From NCBI GenBank assembly GCA_002713215.1, contig PAVO01000007.1:1-64000 (forward strand): a DNA stretch of 64,000 nucleotides, read 5' to 3'. Below the pieces are notes generated by a model. The model searched no databases and was not told where the DNA came from. It worked only from the letters and a program-made list of their open reading frames with translations. Below are positions 45,832 to 55,305 of the stretch, piece by piece. The stretch is from Crocinitomicaceae bacterium (GTDB lineage: Bacteria > Bacteroidota > Bacteroidia > Flavobacteriales_G > Salibacteraceae). The position numbers and the translations under genes were made by a program. How positions within the stretch are numbered: the first letter of the stretch is position 1; each line of letters begins with the position of its first letter.

Positions 45832-47118
45832 TCATGATGCCATCGCAACCTCTAAGACTTTCTCAGCGCGAATACTTGCATCGATAGATGTAGACAGGAG
45901 CTGTATCGACATCAGCGCCGCACACGCTGTTAGCGGAATGTTTGCCCCATCATCAAGGTCTAACAATGCTACATTCAGCTCCACTTGAGACTCATGCCAT
46001 TTATCAAAAATAGCTTTGGCGCCGGCAACCGTTCGTTCGTGATCACCAAACTTAAGGCCCTGTGAAAAACCTTCAATACCATCAACCAGCTGCTGAATCA
46101 TAAAGGCATCACGCTCCATGTTTTCAGGCTTAATAAAGAGTAAGGCGCGGTTGAGTTGCTGCACCGTGTTCAAGAAACCCCCGAACGCCATCATAAGCTT
46201 ATTGTTGGCTGAAACATACAAATTACTCGCCATTGTTACTTCGTCAACATCGTTAAGGGCAGCGTCCATTTTAAGACCTAGATCTGAAGGAGAGTTATCC
46301 AGCACCTTATCGAGCAACAGCTCCTTGTCAGCATCAAATTGCTCATTAGTGTCATCAGAACCTTTAGCTGCAACACTATCAGCTTCCGCTAAGAAATCAT
46401 CACATTCATTGCATTCCGCCTGGCACCCAATGCAAGGGTCAATATCGTCGTCAATGAACGTTACTGGGATGTCTTTATTGTCATCATCAGGCTTCACACC
46501 AGATTCAGAACCGGCAACGAAACCCGTGTTCAGCTTGCTAGTAAGCTTGAATCCGAACAAGAGGAAAACACCAACAGGGATCATGCCAAGGTAAGGCAAT
46601 ATGCTCTGCTGCCCAGCCAGAATTTCTCTTACTGCGTCTGGCTGCCCGCTTGTCACTATTGCGGAAGAAACACTTGTGATGGCGACCATTACACAGAAAC
46701 AAATAAACCACCCTGTGTGGTGAAAAAGAATCGCTCGACATGATGAATACAATAGACCTACCGTTGCCACTACCAGTGCAAAAGAAACTATCGTTTGCGG
46801 CAACCCTATTAGCAGAACAGATAACAAATAACCTCCAAGAACATACAACGAGACATAGGTTGCATTGATTATGGTTAAACCGTTTTTCCCGGTTCTGGCG
46901 CTTGAAATCGCCGGCATTGAAACACCTATCATCATTAACGCAAATTCAGCGTAATCATCAGTGCGAACTATCCATTCGCTTGGGTACATAATCATCGACA
47001 CAAGCATCATTAATGAATACCAAAGCAGGATTCGAAAGTAAGGTTCGCTTCGCAGTATTACATCGTCACCGACAAGGCCAAAGGCATCTGATAGCTTAAT
47101 TTTTCCCGCTAAATTCAT
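45832..47118 (-). CDS. Multi-pass membrane protein with cytoplasmic domain, 428 aa
   Basis: About six membrane helices in residues 28-195, then a long acidic, soluble region containing Cys-Ile-Gly-Cys-Gln-Ala-Glu-Cys-Asn-Glu-Cys (possible metal site) and helical segments. The frame is open from 47142; AAGGA favours the ATG at 47118. Not recognised. First of three neighbouring minus-strand membrane genes, each apparently separately expressed. Confidence 0.8.
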   Translation of the reverse strand: MNLAGKIKLSDAFGLVGDDVILRSEPYFRILLWYSLMMLVSMIMYPSEWIVRTDDYAEFALMMIGVSMPAISSARTGKNGLTIINATYVSLYVLGGYLLSVLLIGLPQTIVSFALVVATVGLLYSSCRAILFHHTGWFICFCVMVAITSVSSAIVTSGQPDAVREILAGQQSILPYLGMIPVGVFLLFGFKLTSKLNTGFVAGSESGVKPDDDNKDIPVTFIDDDIDPCIGCQAECNECDDFLAEADSVAAKGSDDTNEQFDADKELLLDKVLDNSPSDLGLKMDAALNDVDEVTMASNLYVSANNKLMMAFGGFLNTVQQLNRALLFIKPENMERDAFMIQQLVDGIEGFSQGLKFGDHERTVAGAKAIFDKWHESQVELNVALLDLDDGANIPLTACAALMSIQLLSTSIDASIRAEKVLEVAMAS

Positions 47119-47246
47119 ATTCGTTCCTTCACTCTTACCCAACTAAATCGCTCCGTTGAATTGTTTCAATTCCTGTTCGTAAACCCGTCGATTTAGTGCA
47201 TTTAACATAGGGTACTGACACCAATATCAATACCCGCTTATCCAAA

Positions 47247-47954
47247 CTAACCCCATCTATCTTCCAGTGCGACTGGACCATTATTACGGGTAACACCCAT
47301 ACGCTCGTGGGCTGCGTCACATACTGAATGCGTTAACACTATCGCCATCACAATAGAGATACATAGGCTCGCTAATGCCAATACACCTGTCTCACTATTG
47401 CCGTAAATAAGAAGATTAACGTCACCTGCTGCTATAGCGATATACACCATCAAACCGATTGGAATAACACTCAACACTAGTGCTGCAAACTTGGCCATGG
47501 CCTGCTGGTTTGATACTGAAAAGAATCGCCATACCCAGACCAATACAAACGAACTAAACACCACTGTTGCGTGAATAACGAAGTCAGATAGATGCATTCC
47601 ACCTACCAGACCACCAACAATCGGTAGCGATAAAACCATACCAAGTGACGTACCACGACCACGCCACCCCCTTTTAGCCACATAGTGTCTTGCCTTCATT
47701 TTGTCGTACACCATAGAGGCTCGTAACATGACCACATATAAGATCCCAATCGATAGATACTGGAACTCTTCCATGTGACCAAACTTCTTTAAAACATCCT
47801 TGATGTTTAACTCATCAAGTAACAAAGGTGCCAACCAAAACAGTGCTGCCGCCACCGTCATCAGGAACGCCACTTTTAATAAATGCGCGCTCGCATCTAA
47901 TGTCATTAATCGTGCATTGGCGATGGCTTCCTGCCGTGTCATTCGTTTATCCAT
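47247..47954 (-). CDS. Multi-pass membrane protein, 235 aa
   Basis: Six or so predicted membrane helices, short charged loops; no family recognised. Starts Met-Asp-Lys-Arg-Met at 47954 (GAGA upstream); an earlier in-frame TTG is less likely. A half AAC box (AACAACATTTATGTAGT on the minus strand) lies about 40 bases upstream. Confidence 0.78.
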   Translation of the reverse strand: MDKRMTRQEAIANARLMTLDASAHLLKVAFLMTVAAALFWLAPLLLDELNIKDVLKKFGHMEEFQYLSIGILYVVMLRASMVYDKMKARHYVAKRGWRGRGTSLGMVLSLPIVGGLVGGMHLSDFVIHATVVFSSFVLVWVWRFFSVSNQQAMAKFAALVLSVIPIGLMVYIAIAAGDVNLLIYGNSETGVLALASLCISIVMAIVLTHSVCDAAHERMGVTRNNGPVALEDRWG

Positions 47955-48174
47955 AAACAAGTTCTCAAATTAAAAATAGTCCCACACATCATACTACATA
48001 AATGTTGTTTATATCAATCGACACTTTTGTTTTGCGCGCCTGTTTATATGGCTTTTTGCCACTTATTATCAACAGTACGACTTTAGTTTGAATAGAGGGA
48101 GATGTGCATTTGGCGTGTGAGACGCGCGAGAGAAAATTGAGACCACCAACGACAGCTGGTGGCCATATGGGAGA

Positions 48175-48867
48175 TCATACAGACGTCAGATTAACACCCT
48201 GTTTATTGTCATCCCGGGCGCGAATATCACCCAGCAACCCCCGGTAAAAGTTAAAACCTGCCAGCAATAAGCCTACAGTCATCGAACCCAAAGCTACCCA
48301 GGTTAGTTCGTGCGTCGTATAGATACTGGCATCACCCTCTTTAGCCAATATCGCATAGAATAGTGCCCCAGCTAACATGCCAGTAAAGGCAACAAATAGA
48401 GTCAGACGTGCTGGCCCCTTGTATTGTTCATTGGTACCCCCCATGGCAACCATACTTGCGCCTGATACCAGAACATAAGCCATCGTAACCATGTATATAT
48501 GGAGGAAATACTCAAGGATTTCACCCTTCAATACAACCACAATCGCGCCCACAGAGCCAAGTAAAACACCAACTTCTAACGCCAGCATTGTTCTACCAAG
48601 TGAGTCTCCCAGCTTCACGTCTATACACTCAGCAATGACATAGAGTAAGATGTAAGAGAAACCAAATGACAGACCTACTACCAGCTTCGGATCCTCAACA
48701 CCCATTAAGTTTGTTATCCCCAATAACCACGGGAACGCGGCTACAAACAGAGGTATAAATGCCGTTACGGCAGATGCACATATAGTTAGAATTAGCTCCA
48801 TAGGATTGTAGCTAAACACCAATGCAGGCTCGGATTGAATTCCCTTTTCTTGCATATCATCATCCAT
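48175..48867 (-). CDS. Multi-pass membrane protein, 230 aa
   Basis: About six membrane helices after an acidic N-terminus; Gly-rich helices. No family recognised. GGAG before the ATG at 48867. Upstream (minus strand) AACAACACTTTTGTGCT resembles one arm of the AAC box. Confidence 0.8.
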   Translation of the reverse strand: MDDDMQEKGIQSEPALVFSYNPMELILTICASAVTAFIPLFVAAFPWLLGITNLMGVEDPKLVVGLSFGFSYILLYVIAECIDVKLGDSLGRTMLALEVGVLLGSVGAIVVVLKGEILEYFLHIYMVTMAYVLVSGASMVAMGGTNEQYKGPARLTLFVAFTGMLAGALFYAILAKEGDASIYTTHELTWVALGSMTVGLLLAGFNFYRGLLGDIRARDDNKQGVNLTSV

Positions 48868-49001
48868 AATGACTTCTCCAGATTGTATTTTAACGGGCGA
48901 AAATTAGCACAAAAGTGTTGTTGAATCTACCAGCAATGCAGACATGTCGACTATATATGGACAGCCCTTACATACCAGCAAACACCGAATAATGTAGACC
49001 A

Positions 49002-49075
49002 AAAACAACACTATTGTGACACATTTATGTTGTACATGATGTTAGTAGGTAGTATCATTTATATGCGGTATGTGC
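49002..49075 (+). promoter_or_regulatory. Possible tandem degenerate AAC boxes
   Basis: AACAACACTATTGTGA and CACATTTATGTTGTA lie within 49006-49036, then AGG-TAGTATCATTTATATG. Suggests a decayed module promoter before 49089; no CACAGGGG leader. Confidence 0.4.
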
Positions 49076-49088
49076 CGCGTTACACCGG

Positions 49089-49607
49089 ATGACAACAATG
49101 ACCACTTGGTACCTCGATAAAGAGAACAGTTCAGCGCATGAAATTGTTAAAACCAAACACTCCGGAACTACGCTAGCCTGTGTTGTTGCTAACATCCAAT
49201 TCAGCGACGAAAGCAACACCTTACAGTGTCTAAAGCGTGTAGATATAACGCAAGACAGCATCGTATCCATTGAAGAAATATGCTCAGCAGACGACATCTT
49301 CGCCCTTTCAATTGCAGAGCGCCTTAACGGTAAAAAGCTTATTAACAAAGCAGACTTGGCCGGCGTGATAATTCGTGCACAGAACTTCTTATCAACAGAT
49401 GAAGATGAAAGCATAAATGGAACAGTAGAAGCCAAAATGTTTCGTGACTACATGGTGAAAATGAATCAACTTATAGGTCACGGAGCATCGAAAGAAGCAC
49501 TCATATGTGGGACGGTCGTTCGAGCCATCCATCGTCAACTATGCGATAAAATAGAAACTAAATCATCTAGCAACGATCCGGATTGTTCTAAGGCTATATC
49601 GTCTTAA
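49089..49607 (+). CDS. Hypothetical protein, 172 aa
   Basis: Unrecognised; acidic, mixed helix/strand, Ser-rich C-terminus. ATG 49089 (or 49098, three codons on) lacks a clear ribosome site. Followed by a strong terminator about 100 bases later. Confidence 0.75.
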   Translation: MTTMTTWYLDKENSSAHEIVKTKHSGTTLACVVANIQFSDESNTLQCLKRVDITQDSIVSIEEICSADDIFALSIAERLNGKKLINKADLAGVIIRAQNFLSTDEDESINGTVEAKMFRDYMVKMNQLIGHGASKEALICGTVVRAIHRQLCDKIETKSSSNDPDCSKAISS

Positions 49608-49708
49608 TCTACTATACTAATGGCACTCGCACTGGTAAAAGACAAAGAACAAATGCTGGTGTCGTGCGCTAACTAAATCAGTGCTTACCCAACCACTGAC
49701 TCTTGCTC

Positions 49709-49739
49709 GCCCGGTCACGATAACGGCCGGGCTTTTTTA
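49709..49739 (+). terminator. Intrinsic terminator
   Basis: GCCCGG, 12-base loop, CCGGGC, TTTTTT. Confidence 0.85.
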
Positions 49740-49870
49740 TACCTACCTCTATATAGCACCAACAAGTAAACACCCTTAACACCCACCAACCAGGCTGATA
49801 AATTGCTATAAATAACACCCAATACTAATATAAAAAACAACATAAACGCGCAGTAGAGACGTACATAACA

Positions 49871-50152
49871 TTGGATATCTTTAACAAGAATGGCTCGCAG
49901 CACCTTATAATAAACCCCAGTGTAGATATAGATGTTGCCAAGGCAATCAGCACAGCCTCTATATGGTTTGCTTTAACATATATAGGGGCAATAACCTTCA
50001 TGGCACTAACCAGTGAGCAACAACCACACAGCGTTATTTCGTTCCTTTTGTCATCTGATAACTCTGTATCTATAGCGACCACAACCATTGTGATTTCTTT
50101 AGCCACTCTATGCACACACATAGCCAGAGCTCTTAACCAAATAAAGTCATAA
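49871..50152 (+). CDS. Possible small membrane protein, 93 aa, TTG start
   Basis: Two predicted membrane helices (about residues 24-46 and 63-85). TTG 49871 is the only plausible start and has no clear ribosome site; AT-rich codons unlike the rest of the window. An antiparallel frame (49825-50187) is the alternative reading. Moderate support only. Confidence 0.5.
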   Translation: MDIFNKNGSQHLIINPSVDIDVAKAISTASIWFALTYIGAITFMALTSEQQPHSVISFLLSSDNSVSIATTTIVISLATLCTHIARALNQIKS

Positions 50153-50227
50153 CACCAACCTACAACACCCCGCGCAACAGACCTCATAGCACCTATACCC
50201 GGAGGGAAACCTACTATTCATATCGGG

Positions 50228-50593
50228 GTGATCGTCATAAACATTATGTGCATTGTATGGATGACATATGTAGGAGATAACAACACCCAGATAGACATAA
50301 CTATCGCGCTTCTTTCTGCCAATATTATCTATGTGTTGTCCAACGAAATGACTCTCAATGTATACTCATTACTATCACGGAAACACCGGGGGAACCCTCC
50401 TGTTCACATACACCTAATCACTCTGCTGATATCATCATCTCTTGCGCTAGGACTTAACAAATCGACCTCAATTATATTCAATCTTTCGGGTAGCCTAGAT
50501 ATGACATACACATATATAGGAGCACTCTTTCTATATACGTTATCTATCTATCACTTCGCATTTAGAATGCCCACCAACGACAAAAGACATTAG
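50228..50593 (+). CDS. Possible membrane protein, 121 aa, GTG start
   Basis: Three or four hydrophobic segments; AT-rich, many ATA codons. GTG 50228 or ATG 50246 could start it; GGAGGG lies about 25 bases upstream. With 49871 it may be a foreign two-gene insert. Confidence 0.5.
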   Translation: MIVINIMCIVWMTYVGDNNTQIDITIALLSANIIYVLSNEMTLNVYSLLSRKHRGNPPVHIHLITLLISSSLALGLNKSTSIIFNLSGSLDMTYTYIGALFLYTLSIYHFAFRMPTNDKRH

Positions 50594-50786
50594 CCACCTC
50601 TTGCTTCAACTGGCATCAAACAACTCTCACATTCGGAAGTGAGATTTTGCACAAGCGTTACATATAACACCACTATGCATTGCCTGTTTTTATTGAGCAC
50701 CTATTGTATGATGATGCTACAGTTGCATGTGTTTCTTTAAAGGGAAGATGGGGCTTGTTCTTGTTGTTAGTGTGTGAAAATAAACA

Positions 50787-50836
50787 TTGAAATATCTCAA
50801 TTTTTACTTGACGTTAGGCTCAAATATTGAGATAAT
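50787..50836 (+). promoter_or_regulatory. Strong sigma-70-type promoter flanked by two palindromes
   Basis: TTGACG (50808-50813), 17 bp, GATAAT (50831-50836). TTGAAATATCTCAA (50787-50800) lies before the -35 and CTCAA-ata-TTGAG (50819-50831) overlaps the -10. Both resemble the TTGAAATATTTCAA motif seen upstream of AAC boxes, here placed as a repressor site would be. Confidence 0.7.
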
Positions 50837-50871
50837 TTAATCATAGAGAGAGCACTTGGAGATAGATAGAT

Positions 50872-50922
50872 ATGAAGTTAATTACTGGAACGGAAGCCCG
50901 AAAAAATGACATTAGATTGTAG
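50872..50922 (+). CDS. Sixteen-codon ORF with antitoxin-like start
   Basis: Met-Lys-Leu-Ile-Thr-Gly-Thr-Glu-Ala-Arg-Lys-Asn-Asp-Ile-Arg-Leu-stop, with GGAG 10 bases upstream. The first 12 residues recall the N-terminus of Phd/YefM antitoxins (TEARKN-type). It may be a truncated antitoxin relic, a true small peptide, or the start of a non-coding RNA. Confidence 0.4.
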   Translation: MKLITGTEARKNDIRL

Positions 50923-51493
50923 GCACAGACAAGCACGCCCAAGCCAAATGAAATAACGAACCACTCCCCCTATATACCAACCCCATTTCGCTGTTACCCT
51001 ACACGAGCCTAAGAAGAACAGACAACAAGACCTGACTTCATTTTACCTCTATTGATAAAAATAATTGGTTTTAAACTTGATTTTTAGCTTTGTTTTATTG
51101 CTGTACATTTTTATACCTGCATAGAACTTGCGTCTCCAAAACCCACTGGTTAATGCTATAAATAGCAATCCAAAATCGACATTTTGACGACACCGACTCG
51201 CACCCATGATCCATGCATCACATAGCGATCTTTTGCGATCATAATCAAACCATACGGCCACCTGCCCCACAACCCGCATGACACCTGTCTCTCAGGAAAT
51301 TGAATACTTCATCATTAGATCCTACCCCCCACATTACTCTTGCCGTTCCGTCGTAAAGAGAGACGCTTGAATCGCCAGCAAGAGAGACGCGCAAGATTTT
51401 ATCAAAAGAGACGAATATCAAAATGCACAAATCAATAAACCATTATTAACCACTATTAAATCAACGACAGCCTCTGCTTATGAAATTTCTCAT
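50923..51493. other. AT-rich stretch without a convincing gene
   Basis: Contains two consecutive minus-strand frames (51245-51430 and 51049-51279) without ribosome sites, probably spurious or remnants, and a repeated AGAGAGACGC (about 51357 and 51384). No promoter match. Confidence 0.4.
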
Positions 51494-51640
51494 CAACAAT
51501 TTATATGTTGTATATTTTTTTATTTTCTTTTTCGTCCAGATAAATATTTTCGACTAACATAGCCTCTGCCGAACGGAGAAAAGCAAGGATGCTGTCCACG
51601 TTTTTTTTCTTTGACGCAATCATGATTGTTTAGTGTTAAT
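51494..51640 (+). promoter_or_regulatory. Control region of pilS
   Basis: AACAATTTATATGTTGTA (51494-51511) is a degenerate AAC box. Closer to the gene, TTGACG (51611-51616) and TGTTAAT (51634-51640) form a likely promoter with the perfect palindrome CAATCATGATTG (51617-51628) between them, a plausible operator. Confidence 0.55.
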
Positions 51641-51660
51641 CGAAGAAAATGGAGTTAACT

Positions 51661-52206
51661 ATGCGTAAACACAACAACCTCAACAAGCAAGGCGGTTTTA
51701 CATTCATCGAACTGATGATTGCCGTCGTTATCATCGGCTTAGCGTGGGCTTTCTTGGCACCTCAATTACAAGGTCTTATGGACCGCAACGTAACCGTGCA
51801 AAGTGAGACTGGCGCTATGACGCGTACATTCAACCAAATTCAGGATCGTTACTTCGATGAAATCATCGATGCTAACTTCAATACTGAGGTTGCAATTCGC
51901 GGTCGCCTGGTGGCAGAAGCTTATAACAATAACGGTACTGACACGATCTACAACATCTTTGATGGTGCAATCACTATCACAGGTGTAGCTGACAACGGTT
52001 GGACTTGGGTTTCAGAAAGAATCCCTACTAACTCTTGTGCATCATTGATCACTAGTGCAAAGACTGTTGGTTATGAAACATTCCAGGTAACTGGTGGTGC
52101 TGAGCGTCGTTATTCTGAAGCGACTAAAGACGAAATCGCAAGTGACTGTGAAAACGGTGACACAGACGATTACGTTACCATTACGTGGACGAAAGAAGAG
52201 TCTTAA
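51661..52206 (+). CDS. pilS: Type IVb major prepilin (PilS-like)
   Basis: 181 residues. Short leader with Gly12 before Phe13 (Gly-Gly-Phe-Thr-Phe-Ile-Glu-Leu), Glu at mature position 5, a hydrophobic helix to about residue 34, and two C-terminal Cys that can close the D-region disulfide. Cleaved by a prepilin peptidase and assembled into the thin conjugative pilus. An ATG 12 bases earlier (51649) is in frame, but GGAG directly precedes 51661. Followed at once by a terminator, as expected for a highly expressed pilin. Confidence 0.8.
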   Translation: MRKHNNLNKQGGFTFIELMIAVVIIGLAWAFLAPQLQGLMDRNVTVQSETGAMTRTFNQIQDRYFDEIIDANFNTEVAIRGRLVAEAYNNNGTDTIYNIFDGAITITGVADNGWTWVSERIPTNSCASLITSAKTVGYETFQVTGGAERRYSEATKDEIASDCENGDTDDYVTITWTKEES

Positions 52207-52227
52207 TCGGCACTCTAAAACGGACAC

Positions 52228-52258
52228 AAAAAAGCCGCTCTTTGTAGCGGCTTTTTTA
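52228..52258 (+). terminator. Intrinsic terminator after pilS
   Basis: AAAGCCGCT-ctttgt-AGCGGCTTT flanked by A and T runs. Would limit read-through into pilV. Confidence 0.88.
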
Positions 52259-52324
52259 TTGAATTCTTTTAAGTGAATTCAAGATGAAGTTAGGTCAGTA
52301 ACTTCGGAGCAATTTTTCGCAATG

Positions 52325-52360
52325 AGATTTAAGAGATGGAAGGTAATTCCATCTAAATCT
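52325..52360 (+). other. Long hairpin upstream of pilV
   Basis: AGATTT-aag-AGATGGAA, loop ggtaa, TTCCATCTAAATCT: 14 pairs with a three-base bulge. Located between the pilS terminator and the pilV start; could be a leader control element. Confidence 0.55.
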
Positions 52361-52488
52361 GGGGTCAGTATCTCACAATAATCACGCCACTTCAAGTCCA
52401 ATTTACCTCGATCTGTTATTATACCTTTCACATCCATGGATGATGCTGAAGCGCAACAGCAATTTATACCTGATAAGGACGTCAAAAA

Positions 52489-54675
52489 ATGAGTTTTCGA
52501 AAACAACCAAACTATTCTGGAAAACAATCCGGATTCACCCTGATTGAATTAACAATCGGAGTCGTAGTCACATTTACTATACTTAGCATTGTCGGCGCAT
52601 GGCTTTCTGGTATTAAACACACGTTTAACATCAACACTGCCGCAAAGGATATTAGTAAAGTCGCAATCGCCGTCCAACGACGCAATGCTCACGATGGTTA
52701 CTTGTTTTCTTACTGGGATGAAAACGGTGGACGTGCAGCAACAGATGCAACACTTTCTTGGGATGCTGGCGACATGGATGAATTTCTAACTGATTACTTA
52801 GTTGGCCGACGAAACCCAGGTTGCGGTAACGATGCGGAAGGATGGAATCCATTAAACAATTTGGGAACACCTGATGATGGTGCAGAAACAAGCATGGAAC
52901 GAGCTGCATTAGTTGGTTGTAACGACCTCCGCGCACGCCTTCCTTTTGATGTGACAATTTCAGCGGCCTTATCACCAGATGCTAACGATACGGTGAGCAG
53001 ATTTGCTCTTTATATCGATACAACAAATGTTAACTTCGGCCACAAGAATGATGAAGATAATAACTTCCTAAATCTTAAAAAATGGCAACTCGCTTTCGAG
53101 GATGCTTTGCGCAACGGTAAATCAGGTTCGCCCGAGGTTGTTTTCGGCACTGTCGGAAACCTTGGTGATATCGATGACGATGGTCTTTACACAGACACAG
53201 AGTGTGAAGACGAGCTTATTGATGGAAACGAATGTTCACTTATTATTTATATCGATTTCGCAGGATTAACAAACGGAAGATTCAAGCGCACAGACAATCA
53301 AGATTTCTTCGTTGATGATGTAACGTTTGGTGACTCATTAGCAGCGGTTGATAGGCAACGTTGCGCCTACTATGAACAAGATGCTGTAACCGGACTTTGG
53401 AATGGCCAGGTTGTAGATTGTGCTATTCGCGCTGGCATTGGTGACGATCAAGTTGTTTTAGTTGCTGATGGTGTGGTCACAAATGAAGTACGTATTTCTC
53501 CAGATAAAAATGCCGCTGGCGACGCAGTTGCTGTTGATGCTTTTTGTAATGCATTCGTAAAAGGCGCTGATGATGAACTTGAGGTTGCAGCCGCCCCACT
53601 AGATCAAACTCCTTGTGGTATCACAGTTGATGGCGCCGTCGTACAAATGCTAACAAATGAACTTCATGTTGCAACCACGGCCTACGCTGGTGAAATCGTA
53701 TCTGGACCAATTATGTCTAGTGACATCACAATCTTCAACGAAACACCAGGTACCACTGCATTCCAAATTCTGGATTCAACTGGAGCCAATCAGGTGTTTG
53801 TAGTTGACAATAACGGGCGTGCTTTAGTGGGAAGCACAATGACTGTTCGTGATGATGCTACATTCGAAACAAACGTACAGGTGAACGAAGATCTAACCGT
53901 AGGTGAGAACGTCACATTCGGCATGATACAAAATACGAACACAGTAACCTTCGGTGATGGTGGTGCATCCTCATTAACTTTTTCTCGCGATGGGGCCGGC
54001 ACTTTCACGATGCAAGGGCAAGGGCTTGGTCTTCAGCTTTTAGCTAACGATGATGGTGAAGGTATCAAGTTTGAAAACGATGGTGATGAAACAACTATCA
54101 AGATGTTTGCCGACAATGGTGTGGTTACAGAAAACGGGACCTCTTTCCACAATTCTAAGAGTACACTATCAAACGCGGATTTTGATGCAGCTGGGATCAC
54201 AACCGAGCAACTAAGACGTCGCTCTGCACTGGTCACGGCTGACATGGCGAAGTATCTCGATGATACGAGCTCACCAATCCAAATTGTTGGTGTAGATCGC
54301 ATCGAAGGTGCGTACATGCAAATGACAAAACCAGACTGTCTTTACTTCTTAGATGACGCGAACTATTCGAGCCCAGAAGCTAACCCTTATAGAGACTTAA
54401 TCGATAGTGGCACTCTAGCAACTACGGATGGGCAAAGTTTGGCTCGTTTAATCTTGGTGCCAACTTACTTTAAGACATACAACTCGGCATTCGGTGACAA
54501 CCAAATTTACGCACAACACGCAGCGCATGCTTCTTCAACTGCGTGGGACATCTATCTATATCTATCTGGTGAAGGTGCGTTTGACACTGGTGCTCGTGAG
54601 GATGGTGCCGGTGGCTCTATGGCAATAACGATGTGTGACTACAGTGGTATGAATTTCTCACAACAGACTTTCTAA
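52489..54675 (+). CDS. pilV: PilV-like minor pilin / tip adhesin, 728 aa
   Basis: Prepilin-type N-terminus (Gly15, then Phe-Thr-Leu-Ile-Glu and a hydrophobic helix to about residue 38) on a very long, acidic, beta-rich body. Residues from about 400 on resemble repeated strands of tail-fibre or adhesin shafts, with a globular C-terminus containing two Cys. In R64-type systems PilV sits at the pilus tip and recognises the recipient's surface. No shufflon-type inverted repeats were seen near its 3' end. AAGGA before ATG 52489. Confidence 0.75.
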   Translation: MSFRKQPNYSGKQSGFTLIELTIGVVVTFTILSIVGAWLSGIKHTFNINTAAKDISKVAIAVQRRNAHDGYLFSYWDENGGRAATDATLSWDAGDMDEFLTDYLVGRRNPGCGNDAEGWNPLNNLGTPDDGAETSMERAALVGCNDLRARLPFDVTISAALSPDANDTVSRFALYIDTTNVNFGHKNDEDNNFLNLKKWQLAFEDALRNGKSGSPEVVFGTVGNLGDIDDDGLYTDTECEDELIDGNECSLIIYIDFAGLTNGRFKRTDNQDFFVDDVTFGDSLAAVDRQRCAYYEQDAVTGLWNGQVVDCAIRAGIGDDQVVLVADGVVTNEVRISPDKNAAGDAVAVDAFCNAFVKGADDELEVAAAPLDQTPCGITVDGAVVQMLTNELHVATTAYAGEIVSGPIMSSDITIFNETPGTTAFQILDSTGANQVFVVDNNGRALVGSTMTVRDDATFETNVQVNEDLTVGENVTFGMIQNTNTVTFGDGGASSLTFSRDGAGTFTMQGQGLGLQLLANDDGEGIKFENDGDETTIKMFADNGVVTENGTSFHNSKSTLSNADFDAAGITTEQLRRRSALVTADMAKYLDDTSSPIQIVGVDRIEGAYMQMTKPDCLYFLDDANYSSPEANPYRDLIDSGTLATTDGQSLARLILVPTYFKTYNSAFGDNQIYAQHAAHASSTAWDIYLYLSGEGAFDTGAREDGAGGSMAITMCDYSGMNFSQQTF

Positions 54676-54691
54676 AAAGTGTTATGATACT

Positions 54692-54710
54692 GGTCCGGGC
54701 TTTCCGGGCC
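54692..54710 (+). other. Hairpin between pilV and dotD-like gene
   Basis: GGTCCGG-gcttt-CCGGGCC, seven pairs with one G.U, no T-tract; may adjust expression of downstream transfer genes. Confidence 0.55.
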
Positions 54711-54753
54711 ATTCCATGGATTGGATTTAGGTGTAATAAAAAGGATTTTAAAA

Positions 54754-55293
54754 ATGAAACGCGCGATTCATTTCTTAGCAGCAGCTATTGCTATTGGCAC
54801 CCTCAGTGGATGTGCCACATCTCCAAAGACAGAGCCGAAAGCTTTGTCTGCTTATGAAAAAGCCATCTTAGCCGAGTACCAACGCACGGAAGAAGTGCTG
54901 TCTAAAGCAGCTTTAATTTCTTCTCGCAGTTTAATGGTTATGGCGCGAACAAAACAAGCTAAAGACCAGCCTACTTTAACTGCTGAACAAGTTCGACTTG
55001 CTCGTGCTCAAAACAATTACATCCCAATTGGAATGGAGCTGGTTGAAAGCATCCCATGGGATGGTGCGCCTGAACCGCTACTGGGCACTATCGCAGCAAT
55101 GGCTGGATACACTCTTAATTTCTCAAACCAGGCACCACCTATCAGTAAAGATATAACGATTTCTTCTGATAAGCGAAACCTTCGTAGCTTCATCTATGCG
55201 ATTGAACAACAGACGACTGATTACATCAAAGACATCGACATTGATGACAAAAGTACAAACAAGTCAATCACCATTACATACGTAAGTTTCTAA
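54754..55293 (+). CDS. dotD: DotD/TraH-like transfer lipoprotein
   Basis: 179 residues. Lipoprotein signal ending Leu-Ser-Gly-Cys (Cys20), a charged helix, then a C-terminal domain (residues about 95-179) with the secretin N0-like pattern: Pro-Leu-Leu-Gly-Thr-Ile-Ala...Tyr-Thr-Leu, Asp-Ile-Thr-Ile-Ser-Ser, final Ile-Thr-Ile-Thr-Tyr. DotD is an outer-membrane core component of type IVB systems. AGGA before ATG 54754; an earlier in-frame start is unlikely. Immediately upstream of dotC-like, the usual order. Confidence 0.78.
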   Translation: MKRAIHFLAAAIAIGTLSGCATSPKTEPKALSAYEKAILAEYQRTEEVLSKAALISSRSLMVMARTKQAKDQPTLTAEQVRLARAQNNYIPIGMELVESIPWDGAPEPLLGTIAAMAGYTLNFSNQAPPISKDITISSDKRNLRSFIYAIEQQTTDYIKDIDIDDKSTNKSITITYVSF

Positions 55294-55305
55294 GCGAGGT
55301 TGAAT

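Noticed and set aside
49825-50187. 120-codon minus-strand ORF
   Set aside because: Overlaps the + strand membrane ORF 49871-50152, which has clearer membrane helices; neither has a good ribosome site, but the minus frame shows no coherent domain.
51049-51430. Two minus-strand ORFs of 76 and 61 codons
   Set aside because: No ribosome sites, no promoter, overlapping ends and odd composition; probably chance or remnants.
53700-54750. Shufflon segments at the pilV 3' end
   Set aside because: No inverted repeats or alternative 3' ends were seen around the stop codon, and no recombinase gene is nearby in the window.
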